Source of the DNA: Vitis vinifera
Taxonomy: Eukaryota > Streptophyta > Magnoliopsida > Vitales > Vitaceae
DNA length: 64,000 nucleotides
Assembly: GCF_030704535.1 (NCBI RefSeq)
Contig: NC_081819.1
Coordinates: forward strand, 22,168,001-22,232,000
Reading direction: 5' to 3'
The notes beneath the pieces were generated by a model, which saw nothing but the letters and a program-made list of their open reading frames with translations, was not told the origin of the DNA and did not search any database. Below are positions 23,621 through 32,190 of this stretch, piece by piece. The translations under genes and the position numbers were made by a program. Every line of letters begins with the position of its first letter. The first letter of the stretch is position 1.

Positions 23621-25918
23621 ATGAGTGCAGCTCTCACGGTGTCATCGAAACAATCAAAGCTCCTTCGTTTCCTTAGACCCCAAACCCCTCCAAACCTCTC
23701 CTCCCTCCTCCGCCACCTCTCCGCCGAGCCCGACCACCATCCACCAGCCCCGCCGCCACAAAATGATTCGTCGTCGGTCGTCAACCTTGTTGTAGAACTG
23801 CTCCAAACCACCGACAATGACTGGAACGAAGACAAACTCCACCAACTCCTCTTCCCCACTACCAGCCCTCCGCCCCCTCCTCACAATCTCCTCCAAATCA
23901 CTCGCCTTTTGGGCTCCACCGCCAAAGCTCTCAAATTCTTTAACTGGGTCCAAGCCAATTCGCCATGTCAAGACTCACCATTGCTATCTTTCACACTGGA
24001 AGCCGTTTTCGAGCACGCTAGCCGCGAACCTAACTCGCATAATAAGCTATTAGACCTCTTCAAAACGTCTAAGAGCCATAAGATTCCACTCTCTGTCAAT
24101 GCCGCAACCCTTCTAATTCGATGCTTTGGAAGAGCGCAAATGGTTGATGAATCGTTTCTCGTGTATAATGAACTGTGCCCGTCTCGTAGATTGACGCATA
24201 TAAGGAATATTTTGATTGATGTGTTATTCCGAAAGGGCCGTGTCGATGATGCTCTCCACCTGCTCGATGAAATGCTACAACCAAAGGCTGAGTTTCCGCC
24301 TAATAGCAACACTGGGCATATTGTTTTTAGTGCATTATCGAAGAGGGACAAGGTTGGGAGAGCGGTGGATGAAGAGGAAATTGTTGGGTTGGTGTCAAAA
24401 TTTGCTGAGCATGAAGTCTTTCCAAATTCTATTTGGTTAACACAATTGATTAGCAGGTTGTGTAGGAGTGGCAGGACTGATCGAGCTTGGGATGTTCTGC
24501 ATGGGCTGATGAAATTGGGGGGTGTTATGGAAGCTGCTTCTTGCAATGCTCTATTGACAGCGTTGGGGAGGGCTCGGGAGTTCAAGAGGATGAACACCCT
24601 TTTGGCAGAGATGAAGGAAATGGATATTCAGCCCAATGTTGTGACTTTTGGGATTCTTATCAATCATCTTTGCAAGTTTCGAAGGGTAGACGAGGCACTG
24701 GAGGTGTTTGAGAAGATGAATGGAGGAGAAAGTAACGGGTTTTTGGTTGAACCGGATGTGATCACTTACAACACTCTGATTGATGGACTTTGCAAAGTGG
24801 GGAGGCAAGAAGAAGGCTTGGGTTTGGTGGAAAGAATGAGATCACAGCCAAGATGCATGCCTAATACCGTGACATACAATTGCCTGATCGATGGGTACTG
24901 CAAAGCCAGCATGATCGAGGCAGCTCGGGAACTTTTTGATCAGATGAACAAGGATGGGGTTCCACCAAATGTGGTCACGCTCAATACCTTGGTTGATGGC
25001 ATGTGCAAGCATGGGAGAATCAATGGTGCTGTTGAGTTCTTTAATGAAATGCAAGGGAAGGGGCTGAAAGGGAATGCAGTCACTTACACTGCCTTGATTA
25101 GAGCTTTTTGTAATGTAAACAATATTGAAAAGGCGATGGAGTTGTTTGATGAAATGTTGGAAGCTGGATGCTCCCCAGATGCAATTGTGTATTACACCTT
25201 GATCTCTGGTTTGAGTCAAGCTGGAAAGTTAGATAGAGCAAGCTTTGTTCTGTCAAAGATGAAAGAAGCCGGGTTCTCCCCTGATATTGTGAGCTTCAAT
25301 GTTCTGATTAATGGGTTCTGCAGGAAGAATAAATTGGATGAAGCTTATGAGATGCTCAAGGAAATGGAAAACGCTGGCATCAAGCCTGATGGTGTCACAT
25401 ACAATACTCTGATTTCCCATTTCAGCAAGACCGGAGATTTTTCAACTGCCCATAGATTGATGAAAAAGATGGTGAAGGAGGGTCTTGTACCAACTGTTGT
25501 TACTTATGGAGCACTGATTCATGCATATTGCTTGAATGGCAATCTCGATGAAGCCATGAAAATTTTCAGAGACATGAGTTCTACTTCCAAGGTTCCACCC
25601 AACACTGTCATATACAATATCTTGATAAACTCTTTGTGCAGGAAAAACCAAGTAGACCTTGCCCTTTCTCTGATGGATGATATGAAAGTTAAAGGGGTGA
25701 AGCCAAATACAAACACATTCAATGCCATGTTCAAAGGCCTTCAGGAGAAGAATTGGTTGAGCAAAGCATTTGAACTGATGGATAGAATGACAGAACATGC
25801 TTGTAACCCTGACTACATAACCATGGAGATCCTCACAGAATGGCTTTCTGCAGTTGGTGAAACAGCAAAACTGAAGAGTTTTGTCCAAGGATACGAAGTT
25901 TCCGCTTCTGCTGCATAG
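23621..25918 (+). CDS. P-class pentatricopeptide repeat protein (At3g61520 type)
   Basis: An intronless 765-residue PPR protein. The family binds organelle RNA through stacked 35-residue helical repeats, each reading about one base. The N-terminus MSAALTVSSKQSKLLRFLRP is basic and Ser-rich, fitting mitochondrial import. A Pro-rich linker follows. About ten unbroken P-type repeats run from roughly residue 330 to 730, with the phrases VVTFGILINHLCK, VITYNTLIDGLCK, VTYNCLIDGYCK, VSFNVLINGFCRK and VTYNTLISHFSK. Looser repeats precede them. No E, DYW or SMR domain is present, so RNA stabilisation or splicing is more likely than editing. The length is within one residue of what I recall for At3g61520. 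The ATG at 23621 is the first in frame. The RNA target is unknown. Confidence 0.93.
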   Translation: MSAALTVSSKQSKLLRFLRPQTPPNLSSLLRHLSAEPDHHPPAPPPQNDSSSVVNLVVELLQTTDNDWNEDKLHQLLFPTTSPPPPPHNLLQITRLLGSTAKALKFFNWVQANSPCQDSPLLSFTLEAVFEHASREPNSHNKLLDLFKTSKSHKIPLSVNAATLLIRCFGRAQMVDESFLVYNELCPSRRLTHIRNILIDVLFRKGRVDDALHLLDEMLQPKAEFPPNSNTGHIVFSALSKRDKVGRAVDEEEIVGLVSKFAEHEVFPNSIWLTQLISRLCRSGRTDRAWDVLHGLMKLGGVMEAASCNALLTALGRAREFKRMNTLLAEMKEMDIQPNVVTFGILINHLCKFRRVDEALEVFEKMNGGESNGFLVEPDVITYNTLIDGLCKVGRQEEGLGLVERMRSQPRCMPNTVTYNCLIDGYCKASMIEAARELFDQMNKDGVPPNVVTLNTLVDGMCKHGRINGAVEFFNEMQGKGLKGNAVTYTALIRAFCNVNNIEKAMELFDEMLEAGCSPDAIVYYTLISGLSQAGKLDRASFVLSKMKEAGFSPDIVSFNVLINGFCRKNKLDEAYEMLKEMENAGIKPDGVTYNTLISHFSKTGDFSTAHRLMKKMVKEGLVPTVVTYGALIHAYCLNGNLDEAMKIFRDMSSTSKVPPNTVIYNILINSLCRKNQVDLALSLMDDMKVKGVKPNTNTFNAMFKGLQEKNWLSKAFELMDRMTEHACNPDYITMEILTEWLSAVGETAKLKSFVQGYEVSASAA

Positions 25919-27066
25919 CCTGCTGTGGCATCTGTGGAAAGGAGAGCATCGGCTTTGGGGAAATGGAAGAAAACAAAGACTACTACAGCTTCTGCATTAA
26001 TGGCTTCTGGGCTCATTTTGGAATCTCTGTTTGGCTCCACACAGAACATTAATTGAAGGCCTGCAGTGCTCACCGGAGCATTTGTCCGATTGCAAGTTGT
26101 TGCATTGTCCTTAGCAGACATGTTTGTGGGATTCCTTCTTTTCCTTCTGAACCAACTTAAACAAAGGGAGATAATCATTTTTTGGGGACAGCATTTTTTC
26201 TAAGTTATATTCAACTTTAGAATTTCTCAGGTTTCAAGTTTATGTGATTGAGAACCTGACAATAAGCAATAGATGGATTGTACCAAAACAGTTTGTGCTA
26301 AATCAATGTTGAAGTTGAAAAATGCCCGAAAAATTCCTTCACTTTCTGTGGATCTGGTGCTGCATTAATATCTTTCTAGTTATCATCATTTATGGGGTGG
26401 AATCGTAAAGGTAGATGAACAATAAGGCTGCATTTATATGGTAAACAAAGATATTGCCCCCTCTGCAGCCCTAAAATGGCTAGAAAAATATCTATTCTTG
26501 TTCGTGTTATCCTAATTTTCCCATGTTGGAGTTGGACCTCATGTACCCACAAAAAAATGAGGAGGCAAACGAAAAAAAATTCATTCAAAAAATCATATGG
26601 GTTTGTTTGGTGAGAAAAATGAATAATGTCTCTAAAAAGGTTCTTTCAAAATATACCATCACTTGATAATTAATTGTGGGGTTGAACAACATAATTAATA
26701 AATGGACTTAAAAACCCTAATAATTGGCGAAAGAAAAGAGGAGAAAAAAAAAAAAAGATGATGATGATGATGATGATGAATGAATATTGGTTAAGAAGCA
26801 TTTTTATTTACTATGCATCCACAAACAAGGAAAAGCAATGGAAGTCTTTTTTCCTCTACAAGACTCTCTGTAATGGAGGTGAGGTTTACAAAGGCACAAA
26901 GCATTTTGGGAGAGATTCTACCAAATGCTTCCAAAACCCATCTCTCTTTCTTTTCTCTCTCTACGCTTTCTCTTTCTCTCTCTAAAAAGACAAAAAGATG
27001 GGAAAAGTGAGTATTTAGCAAATGCATCATCACTAGTCAGAATCAAACTAGCTTTTCCGGCAGCCC
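25919..27066. other. Spacer between convergent PPR and WRKY22 genes
   Basis: The two genes face each other. The sequence holds both 3' UTRs. An (ATG)n microsatellite lies at 26758-26779. TCTCTTTC-rich sequence at 26941-26985 is probably WRKY22 3' UTR. No other gene is supported. Confidence 0.6.
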
Positions 27067-28292
27067 TCAGATCCCGCCGGCGGCTGTTGCAGCATTGTTG
27101 GCCAGCCAAGGAATGGGGAAGCTGGGCGGGAAGTGATCGGGGAAGCAGTCTCCGGTGACTTGTTCGGCGAGTTCCTCCAACCCCATGAAGAAATCGTCGT
27201 CCACGGCCGTGTCGGAGAACCCCAGCTCGTCGTCTTCCTCGTCTTCCACCAAATCTTTGCTCTGCACGCTTGTGCTTTGCTGTACAAGCTCATCGTCCGC
27301 GGAAGTCGCCGGCGAGGAACATGCGGGTTTGGCCGAGGGTTTTACGGCGTCAGCGGAGGCGGTGGTGGTGGCTGCTGCAGGAGGGGTCACCGGCTTCTGG
27401 CGGGTGCTTCCGGCGAGAGAGTTCCTGTGGGTGGGCATAGGGTGGTTGTGCTCTGCTGTGTAGGTGACGATGAACATATCTGGGTCGGATCTGTTTCGCT
27501 CCACCTGTTTTCGGGCCAAACACCCCTTTGAACTGCTACATCTGTAATAACCCCTGTTGATCAAACATCAAAAACACTTCATTCAATCTCTAGACCCATG
27601 AAAAACCATTGGAAAAAAAGGTTAAAAAATGGTGAAAATCTCAGACACCCACCTTGGATATGGAGAACCTTTGATGGGTTTTTGCCCATACTTTCTCCAA
27701 GCCCACATGTCGGAAGACAACCCCTCAGCTGGTATGTGACAAACCTTCTTCATCTGATTCTTTCTGTGAAACACAACTAGTTTAACCAATGGGTATTTGC
27801 CAGAATTCTGATCATCAAAACCAAAAATCACTACAAAATTTACCTTCGCTTGGATCTTGGGCTCTGAGAATGCGTAGTGGAGGGCACAGAGCTTGCATGA
27901 GAGTGCTTTGAGGGTGGTGGGTCTTGCTTCTGTTGCTGCTGAATTTGGTGGGTTTGATCACTGAATCCTCCTCCTAGAACAGAGAGAGAAGATATGGGTA
28001 TAGTCCGGGGAGAGATAGGCTGAGATTTGGGGAAGAAGGGTCTGCAAAGATCATGCAATTCCTCCACAAAAGCTTCCCTCCTGGTCTCGAACGGATCTGG
28101 AAAGCAGAGAAGATGGCCGTCATGATGATGAGCTTGCTCCACCACATCAAACGGAGAAAAGCAAGAACTCCTATGAAGATCCAAAGCAGCTGCATCACTG
28201 GTAGTAGCTGTGGTCGTCGTGGTGGCGGCAGAGGCGACGGTGGCGGTGGCGCAGCCTCTGACCACCGCTTGCAGATCCCAATCTTCCTCCAT
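27067..28292 (-). CDS. WRKY22: WRKY transcription factor, group IIe (WRKY22 type)
   Basis: A 348-residue factor of the WRKY22/27/29 clade, which in Arabidopsis acts downstream of MAP kinases in pattern-triggered immunity and in senescence. Exons in reading order are 27844-28292, 27653-27763 and 27067-27553. The N-terminus [14 protein letters not shown] is the clade signature. SPRSKRRKNQMKK is a basic nuclear-localisation stretch. The WRKY domain is [20 protein letters not shown] with the R-type intron next, then [11 protein letters not shown]. The zinc finger is C-x5-C, 23 residues, H-N-H. After it come [13 protein letters not shown], an acidic segment ([12 protein letters not shown]) likely to activate transcription, and the C-terminus ATAAGGI, which matches WRKY22. 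Thr, Gln and Pro runs make it longer than the Arabidopsis protein. Paralogues WRKY27 and WRKY29 fit less well. Confidence 0.93.
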
Positions 28293-28500
28293 GAACTCAA
28301 AACCCCAAAAGGAGACAAAGCAAAGCGCTGACTTTGGAAGCCAAAATAAAAAGAGAGAGAGAGATTGAGGGGTGGAAATGAGTGGAAATCAATTATTTAT
28401 ACAACTATAGAGAGAAAAAGTCTAGAGATAGAAAGCGCTCCGGAGAGAGAAACAAGCGGTATTGTAGAGCCTTTCCCTCTCTAGATAGTGGTTTTGGGGG

Positions 28501-28506
28501 TTGACT
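28501..28506 (+). promoter_or_regulatory. W-box about 210 bases upstream of WRKY22
   Basis: TTGACT matches the W-box TTGAC(C/T). WRKY genes are often bound by WRKY factors, so auto- or cross-regulation is plausible. A single short site has weak weight. Confidence 0.4.
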
Positions 28507-28694
28507 TCTAAATCAAATGTCAAAGGCCTGGTTTGTAAGGAAGAGGGAAAAAGTCCACACGCTGCGTGTTAAGAGACTCGTGAGTTACCGACAAAAGTAG
28601 GGTTTTATTATTAAAAAAGTGGAATCCAGTGGGGGTGGGCGCCCCTATCAAGTTGGTGCCCATTTCAGAAAGTGGGGTAACTATCCAACCACAC

Positions 28695-28712
28695 CACGCG
28701 CGCGTCGTGGAG
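28695..28712. promoter_or_regulatory. CGCG-box cluster upstream of WRKY22
   Basis: CCACGCGCGCGTCGTGG holds overlapping copies of the (A/C/G)CGCG(C/G/T) site bound by calmodulin-binding CAMTA factors. It stands out in AT-rich flank, about 400 bases before the start. A calcium link would suit an immunity regulator but is inferred. Confidence 0.4.
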
Positions 28713-29936
28713 CGTGCCCGCCGCAAAGTGCCACTCTCCCGTGGAGATCCGATGTGGATAACCCACAACCGTCATTAAATCCCTTTTCCTTTGGGCCAAA
28801 CAAAATATATATATAATAGTAAATTTTTCAAATCTTTAAAAAATAAATCAATAAATAATGAATTTTACATGGCTGAGGATGTGGTGTTTCATGTTATGCA
28901 AGCATGATGTGTGATGATGTAAAAGAACAAATATTATTCTTTCTTATTATTTTTTATTATCTTATACGGATGTCACGTTTAAATATACACAAAAGTTTAG
29001 ACCAAAGTTTTAACTTTATAATAGTAGTCATCACTCCTAAGAGTATTTTATTTTATCTTAATAAAAAATAAATAAAAGAATTTATTTGTCCTATTCTAAT
29101 TTGCTATCATTTCAACATGATATAGCTTTAGCTGTTGTTTAGCAATAACGTCCTTTGATAATAAGGTAGAGGTTTATAATGCTACATCTCATTATTTAAG
29201 TGGTGTAAGATAAGGATGTTAGAATCGTGAGGACTTTAATCAAAGTGGATAATATCGATAAAGAATTTTGACCCGATACCCATCAACATTATAACTCGTA
29301 TAAAAATTATCGTATTATATATAATATTAGAAGGTAAGATGAATTAGATGATGTCTCTTATGCACTTTTAAATCTTATTATTTTGTATTAAAATCTGGTA
29401 TGATTTTTTTGTATTTTGATTCCATATATTTGTACTCTCATTTAATGATCTAGATTTCATTGTACAAAATTTACAATATAATTATAATTATTGAATAATT
29501 ATTATATAATATTTTGGTATATTGATTAGAGAGGAAAAATTAAGGATTTATCCTCAGGACTTCATTTTGAAAATTCTAATTAATTAGAAGAATTTGTTTC
29601 ATATTTTAAAAATACTTTGTGATTTATATCCTCTTAACTTGTGTAGCGGAAATCTCTATTAATATAAAGAAATATGATTAATTTTAAATTTTTATATAAA
29701 ATTAATTATAACTATAAAAAAAATTATAATGTTGATTAGAGGAAGAATTAAGGGATTTACTCATTGAAGATATCACTTTATTCTCAATAGTTTTAAATTA
29801 CAAGTTAATTGGGAGAATTTGTTTTTGGACATTTAAAAAAGAATAGATTTTTACTATTAATAGATATTGAAAAACTTTGGTTGGAATTTAAAAAAAATCA
29901 TAATTACTAAATAAAATATAATATTAATTAATAGAA

Positions 29937-30594
29937 ATTTTTTTGGGAGAATTATGTTTTGGGGTAGATGGGGGCCCAAATTAACAAAAGGTCCATATAA
30001 CTCTTTAAATTGAGTTGAAGGATATGAAATAGTAATGGACAAATATACCCTTCAAAAACACATATAAAATATTTTATAAAATTAAGTTAAATAAAATTTT
30101 TTCAATAATTTTTTTTCAAAAATATAAAATTAAATAAAAGTATTTAAAAAAAATATTAAATTTAATATTTTAAAAAAATATTAAATTAAATAAAATTATT
30201 TTTCAGAAATATTAAATTACATAAAAGTATTTTTTAAAATATTAAATTAAATAAAAAATATTTTTTAAAAATATTAAATTAAATATTTTTTTAAAATAAT
30301 AAATTAAATAAAAGTATTTTTAAAAAATATTAAATTAAATAAAAATATTTTTTAAAAATATTGAATTACATAAAAGTATTTTTTTAAAATATTAAATTAA
30401 ATAAAAGGATTTTTCAAAAATATTTTTTTTCTCTCAAAATCAGCAAAGGGCATTTTTGGAAATGCTGGAAGGATAATATCCTTCAACTCAATTTCCATAC
30501 TTTCATTGGGTCTTGGACTCAATTTGAAGAGTTATATAGACCTTTTGTTAATTTGAGGGTCCATCTACCCCAAAACATAATTCTCCCAATTTTT
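29937..30594. mobile_element. Large inverted-repeat element with an internal tandem array
   Basis: The left arm (29937-30030) reads GGGAGAATTATGTTTTGGGG at its start. The right arm (about 30475-30594) is its reverse complement, ending CCCCAAAACATAATTCTCCC. Arms of roughly 90-110 bases match closely, including the ATTAACAAAAGGTC and ATATAACTCTT phrases. Between them is an AT-only tandem array. There is no coding capacity. Long arms suggest a foldback or Mutator-like non-autonomous element. Target duplications are blurred by T-rich flanks. Confidence 0.8.
30060..30425. repeat. AT-rich tandem array inside the inverted-repeat element
   Basis: About ten to twelve imperfect units near 30 bases long, built around ATTAAATTAAATAAAAGTAT followed by TTTTTAAAAA. 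It fills most of the space between the arms. Confidence 0.8.
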
Positions 30595-30599
30595 AAATG

Positions 30600-31734
30600 G
30601 GTGGAGTAAAATCCGGATCATCCATTTTAAACTTTTTCAAATATTTTCCTAGTCACTTTACATTATTTATTTAGGATTTTTTTGTTAATATTTTATAATA
30701 CTTTATTTCGTCTTGATCCTTCCTAAAAATAAAAATAAAATGAAAAATTTTAAAAGGTATTTTGTTGGTAATAATGAAAGCAATGGGAGATGAAAAATGG
30801 CACTTGGAGCCTCATGACTAAAAGCTATCATGCCTTTTTTTTTTTGTAAAAGGATTGAACATTATGGCGATTGATGTTGATAAAACGTGTGAATACGAGT
30901 TCTCTACGTCGGGAAGGAATATTCCTTACTTATCATGAGAGGAACTTCATGTGAAAATAATTTTTATTTCTCATGAAAAATTATTTTTATTCTTAAATCG
31001 GATTTTAATTATCTTGTCTCAAAATCAATTTATGAGACAAACTTTATAATTTGAATACCGATTTACGAGTCAAACTTCATATAGGACGGATTGAATTTCG
31101 ACTATATGTCACATCCTAAAACCAATTTTAAAGCATGATGGATTGAATTTGATTATCTGTAATGCTTGAAAACCCATTATGAGGACTTCATAAATAACTG
31201 ATTGAATTTTAATTATATGTTACGTCCTAAAACCTACTTCAAGGGCGTGATAGATTGAATTCAAGTATCTGTCATGCCCTAAAACTCATTATATGGATGT
31301 GACAATTATTTTATACCTTAAATTATTCAAAGTAAAAATCACACAAACATTTATCTCGTAATCAATAGTTTTCATTACTAAATTTTTATCTAAATTATTT
31401 TAAAGTTTCCAATTACCTTATAATATTTTAAAACTTTTGAAGTTTTTTTTTTGTTTTTATTTTTATTTTTTTTATCAAGTCATAAGTCAAAAACTCTTTA
31501 ACCTTTGATATTATTAATTTTTTTTTTATAAAAAAAAACCTTATTTCATTTTGATTTATATAAGATTTGATGAAATATTTATAATATTAATATTATCTTT
31601 TAAAAATTATGACGTTACCTCTAATTTGACGTTAATATTTTTTTCTACCAAAAAAAATCCAGATAAACATAAAAGTAAACAATAAAGTTATCAATTCAAA
31701 CAAGGGAATAGAGAGGTGGAGAAATAGCTTGAAA
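30600..31734. other. AT-rich spacer with a diverged tandem repeat
   Basis: No gene is supported. Four diverged tandem units lie at 31087-31312. Confidence 0.5.
31087..31312. repeat. Four diverged tandem units of 52-59 bp
   Basis: Units start with GATTGAATT at 31089, 31141, 31200 and 31253. Each continues with a TATATGT/TATCTGT phrase and then TCCTAAAAC or a variant. Divergence is high, so the array is old. Confidence 0.7.
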
Positions 31735-31881
31735 ATGAAGGCGGCGGTGGGCGGCGGTGGACGTTGGGAGGAGGCGAGAGGGTTCACACCGTGGACACCG
31801 CGGAAGCGCGTGGGGCGGCTGAAAAAAGCTGAGGTGGCACGACAACTTGCAGATTTTGTGGGGACCACCGGCCTTTATTAA
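31735..31881 (+). CDS. Candidate small ORF (48 residues) in a GC-rich island
   Basis: An ATG with A at -3 opens 48 codons ending TAA. The product starts MKAAVGGGGRWEEARG and continues FTPWTPRKRVGRLKKAEVAR to LADFVGTTGLY. It has a Gly-rich start, a basic middle and a possible amphipathic helix. GC content is far above the flanks. I do not recognise it. It may be a real short peptide gene, a first exon, or chance in a GC-rich promoter. No donor or partner exon is clear. Confidence 0.25.
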   Translation: MKAAVGGGGRWEEARGFTPWTPRKRVGRLKKAEVARQLADFVGTTGLY

Positions 31882-31899
31882 AGAGCCCTCCCCACATCT

Positions 31900-32190
31900 A
31901 CCACATCGCGTGCTTCCTGATTTTAATGCCCTTACTAGGATCTTTTGTCTCAGAATCCTATGATCCCCGCATCCGACGGCTCACATTCCTCCCTTCCCAC
32001 TGCTGCCTCCCATCCACTCACACCCAACTGATGCCCTGCGCGGCAGCACACGCCTGATTCTCCCCTTCCTGTACGTTCGTCACAGGAGGAGTCGAAGTGC
32101 AAGCGTGTGGGGTCGTGTCTTATATAGACGTGGATGCGACTCCGATGGGTCGAACCGACCCGGATGTGATGTGTCTGACTTAACCTCAAA
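31900..32190. other. Unassigned GC-rich island with a TATA-like site
   Basis: About 290 bases of high-GC sequence in an AT-rich spacer, holding CATCCGACGGCTCACATT. CTTATATAGAC near 32118-32128 reads as a TATA box on either strand. A minus-strand ORF of 79 codons spans it but has no family resemblance. Promoter or non-coding RNA gene are the best guesses. Confidence 0.35.

Larger units (their letters stand above)
28293..29930. other. WRKY22 promoter and AT-rich spacer
   Basis: From right to left on the minus strand: leader with GAGAGAGA at 28352-28362, a W-box-like TTGACT at 28501-28506, and a CGCG-rich palindrome near 28695-28712. Beyond 28800 the sequence is AT-rich with no supported gene. 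Confidence 0.55.

Noticed and set aside
23968-24597. 209-codon minus-strand frame inside the PPR gene
   Set aside because: Antisense shadow of the PPR repeats; no independent family resemblance.
27133-27531. Gly- and Ser-rich + strand frames opposite WRKY22
   Set aside because: Mirror of the Ala/Ser/acidic codons of WRKY22 exon 3.
31950-32189. 79-codon minus-strand frame across the GC-rich island
   Set aside because: High GC alone lengthens chance frames; the sequence shows no family and overlaps a TATA-like site.
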